This document shows, piece by piece, positions 33,901 to 42,540 of a DNA stretch of 64,000 bases (position 1 is the first letter of the stretch; each line of letters begins with the position of its first letter). Origin of the DNA: Symbiodinium natans (lineage: Eukaryota > Sar > Dinophyceae > Suessiales > Symbiodiniaceae); assembly GCA_905221605.1 (NCBI GenBank), contig CAJNDS010000251.1, positions 62,001-126,000 on the forward strand, in the 5' to 3' direction. The notes under the pieces were generated by a model, which saw nothing but the letters and a program-made list of their open reading frames with translations, ran no database searches and was not told the DNA's origin. The position numbers and the translations under genes are program-made.

Positions 33901-35214
33901 AAGAAGGGCCGGACGACCCACCAGGCCTTCCTGAGCCGCAGTGTCCACCAGGCCGTGGCATCCCTGCGTAGTCACTCCCACGAAGAGCTCGCCCGCCATC
34001 GACTCGCCCGGCCTGTCGTTGAGGAACTGGCCGAAGGACAAGAAGGTGTTCGCTCCACCAGACCCGCCATCCGTTCGGCCGGCCCAGTAGAAGGACCCTC
34101 GGCTTGCTCCCGGGCCCGACGATGACGAAGAGGTAGTCAGCGATGGCCCCGCTCGGTGCCTACACTCCTTGCTCCAATGCCCGACTTCTCCGCAAGCCCG
34201 GCATCGAGTCCTAAGCTTGAGCTGCTCTATGTGCACTCTTCGTGACGTAGGCGACCCCTTCCATGCCGAGCCGCCTTTGCCGAAGGACTTGCTGCTCTGC
34301 TTGCCGGTGTTCTTGCCGTCCTTGTTGAAGAGCTTCTTGCCCCCTTTCTTGCCAAGGTTCGGCTGGTAGTACTGCCGGCCCTTTTGCTGTTCTTTGAGCT
34401 GCTGCCGAACATGTTGGTACGACGCCAAAGCTTCCATGACATCGCCTTCCTCGTACACCGCGTCCAGCTCGCCGTCTTCTAGGTACACGTAGTTCTCGTC
34501 TTCTTCGTCTTCCGCCTCCAGGTAGAACTCGGGCTCGCCATAGTGCTCGTGGTTCTCGTAGTACACCTCCTGGCCTTCGCCCTCTTCAGTCTCCGTCCAG
34601 AGCATCGCCTTGGACCCGGAGCTGCTCGAGTTGATGCGGTCAAGTCGCCTTAGGTTGGCGATCACCACATCCTTGGTGTAGTCGCCAGCCAACCACGTGA
34701 CCACACGGGACTCCAGCTCTTTGTCCAAGTTCGCCTGCCGGAACAGCAAGTATCCGGCAGCCTTCGCCGGAAGGTCCACGCCCTCGGCTTTGAGCTCCGC
34801 CAAGGCATGCGACGCGCGCACCAGGTAATCCGGGATGGACTCCTTGGCACCTCTAGCCTGGCCATAGAACACGCCCTCCATGGCCCTCGGCAACGCTGTC
34901 TCCACATACGGCTTAAAGTTGTCGTTGAGCACTTTCATCACCGTCTTGTAGCCGTCCGCATGCTGGAGCTCGGCCAGCGTCAAAGACGACACCGCCTCCC
35001 TTGCTGGCCCTGTGAGAGCTTGAACCAGCTTGATCGCCCTCTTCTCCTTGGGAATATCCGTCGTGGCCTCCCACAGCTCAAGATCTCGAAGCCAGGTCTT
35101 GAAAGAGACCTCTGGAGTGGAACCGTTCCAAGAAGGTGGGGGATCTCTATCTCGGTAGACATATCCTCCAGGATCGCCTGAGGACTGTCCTTCCGAAGTA
35201 GATGGCATCTTCAC
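27928..35214 (-). CDS. Gag-Pol polyprotein, Ty1/copia
   Basis: One uninterrupted 2428-residue frame. Gag-like domain about residues 25-195. CCHC zinc knuckle with C338, C341, H346, C351. Protease around D424-T425-A426, a DTA variant of the usual DTG/DSG. Integrase zinc region H1177, H1182, C1211, C1214, and catalytic D1241, D1301, E1336. Reverse transcriptase with D1968 (GDLKAAF) and D2061-D2062 (EIDDLL). RNase H with D2221 and E2274, then a VDALTK tail. Residues 560-1165 form a long linker with no recognised domain, and 1540-1720 are Pro/Glu-rich. At 2428 residues it is far longer than the usual 1300-1500 for Copia. The start is the first ATG after the leader. The product would form virus-like particles and copy the element RNA; no envelope gene is present. 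Confidence 0.97.
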   Translation of the reverse strand: MKMPSTSEGQSSGDPGGYVYRDRDPPPSWNGSTPEVSFKTWLRDLELWEATTDIPKEKRAIKLVQALTGPAREAVSSLTLAELQHADGYKTVMKVLNDNFKPYVETALPRAMEGVFYGQARGAKESIPDYLVRASHALAELKAEGVDLPAKAAGYLLFRQANLDKELESRVVTWLAGDYTKDVVIANLRRLDRINSSSSGSKAMLWTETEEGEGQEVYYENHEHYGEPEFYLEAEDEEDENYVYLEDGELDAVYEEGDVMEALASYQHVRQQLKEQQKGRQYYQPNLGKKGGKKLFNKDGKNTGKQSSKSFGKGGSAWKGSPTSRRVHIEQLKLRTRCRACGEVGHWSKECRHRAGPSLTTSSSSSGPGASRGSFYWAGRTDGGSGGANTFLSFGQFLNDRPGESMAGELFVGVTTQGCHGLVDTAAQEGLVGRPALLRLLDLLRPLGLKGCWTDKATQARGIGGAAKTVGVCEVPIGLGGVPGVLELTVVAEDVPLLLPVSLLRALGSVIDLSKDKITFSKVNGECNMTTLPSGHAAVDVLDFGPEGWVMPSACAGRRMESDFRTGQVFGSRPKTTRSPKTLKSEAYASFASPAAAAGAAAESMAARAESRQPAKARRPKLAGFVGQTLLAAGLGILANRGVTVALSSRARVAAAAQPYGYHFASDLDYEFGYQQGPDLQELPGRREARTVGFGERRADSRDWPLCSPSSAAQRRRQWTHELVPLQPVQGSMETQPENSRSFDRPTSGDREPVEGEDPRPGGERSETTREANGPEAPGGDGKPDAAAGGRARQERRAADYAGLARGRVPGVREGGGERDRNGGSPVRDGPDYREPGAGNGLRVQESSALRAGDPTSSEHAALARNQERLGASRGHDEASGGHGEPVLRAHDDPKNPSGEATGRNVNVGQNVRSWDGTRVLQSATPNMVRRWMARPLPFLDDFVVVSKNGVLQRMDRQDVEGLHSLEDEEVYVVVKEPELYLEHQSDETKIDKAKSDQILDYLVGASAGVDAMTIDLKGVNQNAVWKDIESQGPKVIYMNKVASEQSSLACRIARHQWRKGRGFVISALGPLSSGLKNLKEATSEGTASYLLYRKKYQITNFKDAVKYAMAKGKPPRAEGAIMDYNLECFPGEVAEQDIFDELDLRPMDTVDERPEDSVVPVGEPTRQEKEAVMKLHRNLGHPSLADLVRTLKVSRTPDRIWRWAKDSFRCPTCAASRTPKAHRPAMVPRSYAPNTVVAIDLLQMPNWDASGQNWYLNMICLGTSFQMVEKLRSKEPVSVWAAFTRTWGRFLGMPQILLLDQGREFLGEFRDRCAELGVLLHVIGARAPHQNGRCERHGGLFKQMMEKAKWQNPPCSEDDLRLLTREVEAAKNRLFNRSGFSPAQRMLGQTARTNGELMSDDAIDPALVNHGEEVERVLAARRAAQKAFVETNLSEAAKHALRARNRVHRTFQPGEIVYIWRSWKDKGVLKPNWVGPGVVLMPEGANCYVNVLGRLWKVCNEHVREATSEEVRGVEAVHEVFQDLKERFKKSSSRLIEDHTGDPLPPGVSRGAIVREAGEDEVSAEGLHRGLPRVRIDEPETPVVPIPIPPEELPDPAQLPETPVPEVPAEPARQASAPEPEAEIEVPELPVPEAPGREERLRAAVDSAVQSQRLDGVPPRAPSRLAEAESSAGYEPVRSSLRRQQEPGNPYSFFGQDEFEEGPTPVPPRRQSEVQRDTWELKPALGVLRRHHVRWRSAMCTPWETTRLPVKLEDLTGERKTMAKMKDGSVQEMEDDWKSLKPQRDLKAKWKGFTDFYVTKKALKNLKHVTPKEVPNFDVETTEAYTFMVLNAETFVMKKVATDEVSEADIPEEEWPAWRLQDAEEWSKIESSGAMKVLSVEESRRVLKELESQGKLNRVIGSRMVRRLKPGEQIGETPSKKSRFCVRGDMDPDALDLERYSPTVTTQNLQVVLQLAASMKLKGSCGDLKAAFTQSDPLVRPGGKLYVRQPKGGLPNMDPEQIIEVVAGVYGLMDGPIHWRQTLKSYIVKDLNYKQSRLDPTIFVKYLEGTVEGIIVIEIDDLLCFGNRDHEVQLAKLRERFKFGKFKQLMQLLDGTTFNGRRIRQLSDYTVCIDMGKFVSERMAPVSLEKGRRAHPEADATEEEKNKFRGAVGSLAWAAKECRPDAAAGASIMASKLSTLKIKDILELNQCINKVRAWPDLTLRYFPIECEDLRWGVVTDASFTNYSDGSTQGALGVIAFHKDMLQGHEATCSLVWWKSGKLRRKVNSTLAAETQSLNKGLGDLLWAKAIWNDLIQEKFSLEVFKENARAQADLVLQSAKADHTLKDSLTVVDAKSLYDNLRKEGSLAQDKYTALDLAIARERMDGVGAEVRWVEHQAMIVDALTKIQGNAEALKKLLEKGTYQLVAETERLEERAERRDAGTVKHR

Positions 35215-35364
35215 TCACTCGCTCTTGTAGATGTCGACGTGGCTGGGCTCGATCAGATACGTCACCACCTTCCCGCGGCTGATCGGTTAGAAGGCGAGGA
35301 GGGAAACAGCAGGCCCCCTGGGACCGCCGGCTGCGACGCCACACACGCCGCCAAGAGCCACGCA

Positions 35365-35378
35365 GGCTCCGCTGCCAA
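35365..35378 (-). promoter_or_regulatory. Primer-binding-site candidate
   Basis: Reading the minus strand, TTGGCAGCGGAGCC starts one base inside the 5' LTR. It matches 10 of 13 positions of the plant Copia site TGGTATCAGAGCC, which pairs with a cleaved initiator-Met tRNA. The host tRNA sequence is needed to confirm it. Confidence 0.5.
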
Positions 35379-35379
35379 C

Positions 35380-35527
35380 TGACAGCGCCCACTTCGAATC
35401 TATGGCTCGGACTCAATTTTACGCACACTGCAAAGTCAGTAGCTTAAGGATCAAGAGGGCCCTCTGTGGGCCGAAAAGAAAGACCGCGGGTGATATGGCC
35501 AGGGAGGAAGCCTGCACTGATTTCACA
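35380..35527 (-). repeat. 5' LTR of the Copia element
   Basis: 148 bp, identical to 27756-27903 except A at 35509. It should hold the promoter and RNA start of the element; no TATA box is evident. Confidence 0.97.
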
Positions 35528-35689
35528 CAAGTGAACCAACATAGCTGTGTGCACAATGACGGGCTCATCGCTGTGTGACAAACCGGAAGCCCTTCCACTT
35601 CCCCCCCTCCATTTCACACCAAGGACCCCACCCACTCGGGCTCCTGGAAGCGTGCATCCTGGTGCCTGGTTCATCAGAGCAGCTGAAAC

Positions 35690-36000
35690 CCACGCGAAAA
35701 ACAAACAGCTCCTCGGGCAGTGCCCAAACATGCCCATGAATCTCCCGGCCTCAGCCGCTGTGCCAGGGTGGACTTCCCGCAACCGCGAGGCCCCGTAATG
35801 AGCAGGACTGGCACCACCTCGAACCATGGCAGGCTCGCTCACTCTGACAACAGGAGATCAATTCGATCGTCCAAGCTCGGAAAGAACCACAAGCTGGACA
35901 ATCCATCGGACAGGCAACCCATTGCTGGCCTCGACGGGCTCTTTGACAGCTGCTGGTGCCTCCTTGCTCGGCACCTTCGGGCAGAATAAGGGACATCACG
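35690..36000 (-). CDS. Exon-like region with Walker A P-loop
   Basis: After a CAG at 35809-35811 the frame reads VLLITGPRGCGKSTLAQRL: a hydrophobic strand followed by GxxxxGKST, the nucleotide-binding P-loop of ATPases and GTPases. Upstream pieces on the same strand include KEAPAAVKEPVEASNGLPVR (about 35960-35900) and a short exon-like LDDRIDLLLSE before a GTGAGC donor (about 35840). Junction phases do not settle cleanly, and a competing frame is open over the P-loop. The Copia element lies about 160-290 bp further downstream and may have disrupted the gene. Confidence 0.35.
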
Positions 36001-36319
36001 AGGGTCAAGTCTGGCATGCCCAGTCTACTGCAATGAAGAAGCCATTGCTTTGGGACAATAATAGGAAACCTTCCCCTTTATGTTGATGTTTTTGCACCGG
36101 TGTCTTTGGATGCAGGCACAGGTTCAGATCGCCTGGGTGCAATGCCTCAGGCCACCCGTCGGAGCCTGGTGGGCAGGGCGCCCGTACCCTTGCTTCCATG
36201 GGACCGTGCCATCTGCGTGGCAGGGGCAAGACAGCAGTACGATGGTCACGCCTCGCCGGGCAGCAACGAAGCGGAGCCAGGCTGTTCACCGAAGCAGTGC
36301 ACGGGACCACCCACGGTAG

Positions 36320-37090
36320 CCACTGTGCGCGAGGCCAAGGAGTATCCCGCCAAGCTGAGGCAGACAGCCGTGACAGCCAGCACTACGGCCGTTGCGGGTG
36401 GGTAGGCTTCCGTGTCCACCTAGTGGAGATGACTCGTCAGCCTGGTTGGGAGATCCCTTGCTAATTTGCAGCGATTGTCTGCAGGCTGGCCGCCAGCCGC
36501 TAAGACAGCAGCCTGCACGGGCCGAAGACGCAGCTGGCGCCCGGGAACGGAACGCGTCAGACAGGATTATTGATGGGATTTTGTCTCTGGATATTATCTT
36601 TCATGTCGTGTCTGTCGCAGCCTGCCTCTGTCTGCACCTTATCTATCTGCCGGTCTCTCTCTCTGTCTTCAATTCTTCCATTTGGTCTCAGTGGGCAAGC
36701 GGATCAGGCGTTTGCCCCCCCATCTTTGCGTGTCTGTGCTCTGTTGGGGTGCCGGCTTGGTGCTCAGGTTCTGCAAGACGTTTCCTTGTCACTGTCTCTG
36801 CCTCTCTATTACTCTGCAGGACTGCATGCAACGGTTGATGATGCGTGTCAAGCTTGATGCCCCCGGATACACCTCACAGAAGCAAACCCCTCTCCCACCT
36901 GGTCTGCCAACTTCAGTGCCACGCCCAGCGAGCCCGGCACAGCCTTGACCAAGGTCCGCGCCTCCATGCCCCGATGTAAAGCTTCATAAAGCTTCGCAAA
37001 AAGAAAGCCTTGAGAAGCTGAGGATAAGGTTTACAGGCTGCGTCTGGCTTAAGCTCAGCCAGCCTCCGGTAGCGTCTCGATCAGGCCACG
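36320..37090. other. No gene seen
   Basis: Short overlapping frames only. CT-rich stretches (CTGTCTCTGCCTCTC) near 36590-36830 look like low-complexity or intronic DNA. Confidence 0.45.
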
Positions 37091-37109
37091 CCTAGGTTGG
37101 GGAGACTTA

Positions 37110-37282
37110 CGTGCAAGCCGAGTACAAGCAAGTCCTTCTGCGCCAAGCCCACTTGGAAATTGGAAATCTTGGCAGCACTCCAAGCCGCAAAGCCCGGCAT
37201 CGACTCTCTCAAACGCAACACAGACACAAGGAACCTCAACATCTTGAAGCAGCTGCTTGGACCAAGAAAAGCAAAAAACTGA
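37110..37282 (+). pseudogene. Gene fragment, frameshifted by a 7-bp tandem duplication
   Basis: The frame reads VQAEYKQVLLRQAHLE, then the next frame continues as ILAALQAAKPGIDSLKRNTD to a TGA at 37282. The switch is at TTGGAAATTGGAAATC (37152-37167). Reading through only one of the two TTGGAAA units would keep one frame. It could also be an intron edge. Helical, charged product; family unknown. Confidence 0.3.
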
Positions 37283-37365
37283 CAGCGGAGGCAGATCGAG
37301 GCAGTGGCACGGGAAGCACCGCTGAGGAGACCACATAGCCTTTCAAGGCATGAGGCGGTAGACCC

Positions 37366-38590
37366 TTTACGGTTTAGGGTTTACGGTTCAAGGTTTGGGG
37401 TTACAGGAAGCATGGGTTGTCCACCCTGCCGGGGGCGGCGGTTGTGACGTCTTTGTCTCCTGGAGTTTTAGAGAGAATTTCCAAGGGCTCCAGCGGTTCA
37501 AGGGTCACAACGCACGCTGACAAGGTCCCAACGCATGCCCGCCACCCACTCTCACCACCCCCACCGCCGTCCCCTCCCTGCCTCCTTCACGACCGTTTAA
37601 GTCCCCTTGTAGAGCTAGCGACCAATTACATCTCATTATCTCCCCACCGCCTTCGCCACTCTCACCACCCCCATTAGGGCCGGGACCGCTGATGCCCATT
37701 GATGCCCGGGGGGCCGTCCACATCAGCCACCCTTTGCTTTTGCCGGGGAATTCCGTGGGCGAGCATCATCGAGCCAAGGGCGTCGATGATGCGCATCTCT
37801 GGGGCACTGCCAAACAGTGCAGCATCATGCAGCATCCCAAAATGCCTGAAAGACTAGCCTTTTGCACTTTTGCACCATTGTGAGAGGCCTTGGAGCCCCA
37901 TTGGGCAGCAGCCCGGGACCGGCTCGGGACCAGGCTTGGGGAAGGTTCCGGCCGTGCCGTCAGCACATCGTTAACATCTCGTAGGCACGCAAGAAACCTT
38001 CTTCTTCTTCCTCCTCCTCATGTTCATATGGTCAGTGTTCTTCTTGTTATTATTCTTATTGTTGTTTTCTTCTTGTTCGTCTGGCGACAGCCCCCTGTGA
38101 CAATGCAAAGCCAAACGAATCAGGCGGAATTGTTGTGCCTACCAGCGCTGCGAAGAGCGAAGAGCGCGATGCGACCACGCCTGAAGAGCGATAACGGATT
38201 GCGCTTTTCGTCTGAAGGGCACCAGGCGCTACCCACATCCACAAAGTCTAAAACCCTACAAGCACCTAAAGTACAAATCCTAAAGCTCAACTGAAACTCC
38301 GAAGGCCCCCACGCTGAACCCTACCAGTAGATTCTGATGCAGGCCTGTGAAGTTGACACCAGGCTCCCAGGACAGGCGGTCCAGCCACTGGGCATTCTTT
38401 TGCACACCGGGGGAGGGGGGTGAGTGTTTCTGCAATTCCTCTCTTGTGGACGTTCTCTTACGCGCTGCATTGTTTAAGCCCTTCAGGGCCGAGGCGCATT
38501 CTTGCTTCTCGAGTTAAGGAAGGCTCGGATATGATATGTCCGAACCGCCCTAAACCCTAAACCAACAACCCAAACCCCTAAACCCCAAAT
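37366..38590. repeat. Two degenerate telomere-type islands
   Basis: 37366-37402 has TTTACGGTTTAGGGTTTACGG (TTTAGGG orientation). 38550-38590 has CCCTAAACCCTAAACC and relatives (opposite orientation). Between them no gene is convincing: a 134-codon frame at 37890-38294 contains a simple-sequence Leu/Ile/Val run (about 38030-38090). Confidence 0.7.
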
Positions 38591-39190
38591 TGTGGTGCTT
38601 GTAAGTGTGCTTGTACCTTATCAGGTACATGCAAAAAACCTGCATGATTGATCATTTGCTGCATTGTTTGCTGTTGACATGCTTGCTTCGCACATTCTCT
38701 GATTTACGTGGTCGTTGGCTCGACCCTCGGAAGCTACTTCTTTCACATTTGCTGGCAGTTGCTTTGTTTTTTGATAATTGTGGGAGTCAAGTGGCCGTCG
38801 CCAACGAAAGCCCCACTTGAAATGACCAGAAAAACGTGCCTGCAAAAGCATTTCCCGACCTGGGGGTCTGCGTACACAGCTGGTGTGCCACTAGCTCCGT
38901 AGCATTGTCAAACCAGGTTTACAGGTCGTTGAGCGCGCAGCCTTCGTGTCTTTTGAACGTAGAGTTTCGCTTTGGAAAACAGGATGTGTGCATGTTCACT
39001 TTGACTGTGTTGCGAGACAGCACATGTCACTTCAGAGCAGAGATTTTCTTACAGATGGCCTTACTAGTAACTTATAGTTCTACGCAGAGAACCAACACGA
39101 GAGCATGATCCGACTTGCATACTAATTCGGACAAATCAAAGATCACCAGCTCATCAAGCTTGGGTCTCGCCGTCCCGTCCCTCTTGTTCT

Positions 39191-39874
39191 TCAGTTGTGG
39201 CGCGGGGTGGTGTGAGAGGAGGGTGTGGTGTGCGGTGAGTGGTGTGTTAGTGGGGTGGTGCGGCGTGTTAGGTTGTACAGCATTGCCAATTTGTTGCTAG
39301 TTGGAAGACCGAAGCGCAGTTGAGCCCGATTCTTGAGGGCACAAGAAAAAGTGCCATCAATTCGCTTTGAAGCCAGCACACGACACCGCATGACAGTTCT
39401 GAGGGATTTTGGGGTCACATAGATTTCCAGCCCGAATCCCTTGGCATTATGCACTTTGCAACATGCAAGTGGGAATTGACTTAAGGCTTCAAGGGCCATG
39501 TGTGATTTGTACAAACTCGGCTGTTCATGCTCGCGAGCCCGCTAGTTGGCAACTTTCTGCAACTGCTTTTGTTCCATGTTATCGAGCTCCTTGAGCATCT
39601 GTGAGCTAGGTCGACGGCCACCTCGAATCCAACTGTTGAGGCCTCGGCTTGATACCATTTCACTCAAGCACGAGCTTCCTGGATGGCATCACTGTAACAA
39701 CAGCCAGCAGCTCGGCCATTTCTTAAATGTGAGATGAATCTCCCAGCACTCAATCTCAGCCTCGAGCGTACTGCAGACCTTGCAACGACAATGACTTTTT
39801 GTGGTGCACAAGGCGTTGCACATCCAAGCCCACGTGCAGCCAGCGAACGAATTTCGAGCTTCTTCAGTCTTCAC
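39191..39874 (-). CDS. Candidate multi-exon region
   Basis: Frame 39874-39692 opens with ATG (MKTEEARNSFAGCTWAWMCN) and has nine Cys residues. A block near 39610-39550 reads QMLKELDNMEQKQLQKVAN after GGATTCGAG. A block near 39500-39280 reads HNAKGFGLEIYVTPKSLRTV. Phases were not reconciled. No family recognised. Confidence 0.27.
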
Positions 39875-39913
39875 ATAACATGAGGACGTATGCTGGCTAT
39901 TGCTAGCTGCTAG

Positions 39914-40118
39914 CTAGTTGGTTCGACTCTTTCTGAACACCTCGTGGAGTGGCCAGGCTTGCCCTGACTGTGCGGAGTCTTCAGTGAATCTCCGTCTCTG
40001 AGTCAGGTGGACATCAGACACAGTTGCAGTAAGCATTGCAACACTGCCGTGCCCGCAATCTGGATTACGAATATCGCCGTCAACCCTTGGTTTAGCTGTG
40101 CAGAAACGTCTCTCAGAG
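39914..40118 (-). CDS. Candidate terminal exon
   Basis: After TAGCCCTTGGCCGCAG the frame reads DGDIRNPDCGHGSVAMLTAT and ends at TAG (39914). A second frame over the first half is also open (SAQLNQGLTAIFVIQIAGTA). Unrecognised. Confidence 0.33.
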
Positions 40119-40461
40119 GCTGCGGCCAAGGGCTAGCACCAGCCCAAATGGTAGCAAGAAGCGCAGGACTCGGGAGGCAACAAGAGCTGCGGAAGGAATC
40201 GACTGAATTTAGCTCCACGAAGCTGTGGGTACACTCTTGACTGCATGAACGAAGCTCGGATCCTCAGAACCGACCGTTTACCCACCAAAGCAGTGAGAAC
40301 ACAGCTGAGATATCTGGGCAGGCACGCTCCGCAGTGGATTTCCAACGTTGAAGGGGTTCCACTCCGTGGACAACTGCAGGGACGCGTGGGCAGGCGTGGG
40401 CAATTGGGAGGTGCCTCCTGGCAAACCACAAGATGCCCCCACAAGATACCATGAGCCATAC

Positions 40462-40495
40462 AGGGTTTAGGGTTAGGGTTGAGGGTTGAGGTCGA
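40462..40495 (+). repeat. TTTAGGG-type island
   Basis: GGGTTTAGGGTTAGGGTTGAGGGTTGAGG, five degenerate heptamers. Confidence 0.8.
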
Positions 40496-40653
40496 ACCTG
40501 CGCATACCTGCGCTAACATTCGGCCTTCGCCACATCCTGCTGCAAGATGAGGAGATAGAGCACGCCGAAGGCGACACCGACTAGCCAGCCCTGGTCGCTC
40601 GCTCTGGCTCAGACTTTATAGCGATGTTTACAGTACTGTACCGGACTCAGTAG

Positions 40654-40668
40654 CGGTATATAAATACA
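40654..40668 (+). promoter_or_regulatory. TATA-like sequence
   Basis: GGTATATAAATACAA lies 15-29 bp upstream of the ATG at 40683. Dinoflagellates rarely use a TATA box, so this may be chance. Confidence 0.2.
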
Positions 40669-40682
40669 AAAAGGCTTTGAAA

Positions 40683-41197
40683 ATGAGAGTTGGAGGGGCT
40701 GGTGACCTAGCGCTGACGAAGTATACTGCAGCTCCTTGCACAAATTCCAAAGCCCAGCCGAAGCGCCCAATTACATCCAGGCTCATGCCTCTGAAGCGTC
40801 CACTCCGTTGTTCAGGTAGGCCAGCAAAGCACCTCCAACCGACATACGCTCAGCAGGATTGCTGCGACCTTGCCATCATCTTAGTCGTGTCCCCTGATGA
40901 CCATGAAGGAAGGCTAGCCGACATGTTTACACATGGCAGCACATCAACACCCCCTTTTAAGCCGGAAGCTTTGTCCATCTCCGGACCTGAAAACTCCACG
41001 CTCTTGAAACTCCCGAAGTGCACCGAGCAAGCCCACAGCAGACGCGTCGATCAAACTCTGGCGCTGCATCCGCTGGTACCTCGAGGCTTGAGCAAAGGCT
41101 CAGGATTTTGCAGGTACGTACGGTGAGCAACTGGGCGCAGCCGAAAGTCGTTGCGCATGTCTTCAGAATTTTCCAATCTGGGCCGCCGCCCCTCTAA
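40683..41197 (+). CDS. Candidate two-exon gene, about 153 residues
   Basis: Exon 40683-41113 starts with ATG and stays open for 143 codons to TTTGCAG|GTACGTACG, a consensus donor. It joins in phase to 41167-41197 after CATGTCTTCAG, which ends in TAA. The text includes DLAIILVVSPDDHEGRLADM and PENSTLLKLPKCTEQAHSRR. The intron is 53 nt. No domain recognised. Reading past the donor gives TAC-GTA-CGG then TGA, so an unspliced form would end three codons later. Confidence 0.43.
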
Positions 41198-41402
41198 GAC
41201 AGTCATTAGTCAAACGAACCTCGCTCTCTTCTTCGATAAACTCTCTGTAAAGATTCTTGAGCTGCTAATATGGCAGGCACTGGAGTTTTCAGTGCCCATG
41301 CAACGAGCTCTTGGCATGTCCCACTTCAAGGCTCAGCCCCCTTGACCCCACCACCGAAAACTGTGGCCAGGCCCAATCGCTCAGGTTCCAAAGCCGACGT
41401 CC

Positions 41403-41600
41403 CTAAACCCTAAACCCTGAACCCTAAACCCTAAACTCTAAACCCTGAACCCTAAACCCTAGACCCCGTATCATTATTCGTATTATTCGTAGTATTAGAA
41501 TTATTCGTATTATGCGTAGTATTCGTAAAATTCGTAGTGTTCGTATTGTCAGTATTTTTTTAGTATTACTGCTATTACTAATGTTGTTGTTAGTATTCGG
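41403..41600. repeat. CCCTAAA island followed by ATTCGTATT array
   Basis: 41403-41466 has nine CCCTAAAC/CCCTGAAC units. 41468-41545 is an imperfect array of ATTCGTATT and ATTCGTAGT; AT-rich sequence follows. Confidence 0.9.
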
Positions 41601-41743
41601 CTGACAGGGCACTTGGGTACAGTAGTAAGAACAAGGCAAGTATGGAGCACTCCGCCACGCATTTGGCCCTGCGGGCAGCTTCCGCCACGGGGGCACCTGA
41701 GACAAGAGCGTCAGATTTTTTGCACAGTGTATAGCCTCACATT

Positions 41744-41847
41744 TTGGGATGTTCCCCCTTATACTAACAGTCCTTAATAGGGATTGTAATGCCCCCTCTC
41801 ATAGTTATCCCTGTTAAGGACTGTTAGTATGAGGGGGAACATCCCAA
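41744..41847. mobile_element. Palindromic MITE, copy 2
   Basis: A 104-bp element whose arms (41744-41784 and 41807-41847) are inverted copies differing at about two of 41 positions: TTGGGATGTTCCCCC... against its reverse complement ...GGGGGAACATCCCAA. It is bounded by perfect octamers CTCACATT at 41736-41743 and 41848-41855. It has no coding capacity. The 8-bp duplication and perfect ends suggest recent movement by a hAT-like transposase encoded elsewhere. Confidence 0.95.
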
Positions 41848-42289
41848 CTCACATTGAAGATCTGATGTAAGAGCAGGGCTGCCAGGATTTGCCTGTGAGA
41901 CGGCCGCCTGCATCAGCGCAGCTGGGCTCTAACCCTGACACGAACCCAAGCCTGGGAACATGCTCTTTGCTCTGCTGGTGGTGCGACAATTTGTTTGCCT
42001 GTGACCGTGGCCGGCACCCAAGATCACACAAAGCCCGAGCCTGTTTGCCCCCACCTGGCAAGGCGGCCACACCTGTAGTGCATTGGGAGCAACAGTGACT
42101 GCTACATCTGCTACATTACCGCATCTTCAGGTGAAATCTTGGATGCCAAAGCTGAAGAACTGAAGCCTAGGAATCTTCGAAGGCCCTCTTGAGGGCCTCC
42201 GGAACTTGGCACCCGACCCAGGGACCGACCAAGCCTTTGCGGAAGTGAGGGGGAAGAACTTGTCTGGAGCTACAAGCCGGCCCGGTCCA

Positions 42290-42540
42290 AACCCGAAATC
42301 CTGAACGCCCGAACCCGAAATTCCCTAGATCCCACCCCCAAACCCCAAAACCCTGCAAATCCATAAACCACCAAGCCCCCAAACCTATCAATCGCTAGAT
42401 CTCTAAACCCGTAAACCCCTTAACCGCTAAGCCAAACCAATCAACCCCCAAATCCCTAAACCCCAAACCATCCCCAAACCATTAAAAAGCGAAGCAAGCA
42501 AACCCGTAAATCCCGAGAACCCCTAAACCCCCACACGCTC
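42290..42540. repeat. Degenerate CCCTAAA region
   Basis: About 250 bp of words such as CCCCAAACCCC, CCCTAAACCC and CCCGTAAACCCC, much decayed. No gene. Confidence 0.8.

Larger units (their letters stand above)
27756..35527 (-). mobile_element. Complete Ty1/copia LTR retrotransposon
   Basis: A 7772-bp element with 148-bp LTRs, a 166-bp leader, one intact Gag-Pol frame and a 24-bp tail before the 3' LTR. Flanking CAAG (27752-27755 and 35528-35531) is a 4-bp target duplication; it becomes CAAGT, 5 bp, if the terminal T of the left LTR is counted as flank. The integrase-before-reverse-transcriptase order defines the Copia group. One LTR mismatch and no disabling mutation point to recent insertion. 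Confidence 0.97.

Noticed and set aside
28048-35181. Many plus-strand and alternate-frame ORFs over the Copia polyprotein
   Set aside because: Shadows of the intact 2428-codon minus-strand frame.
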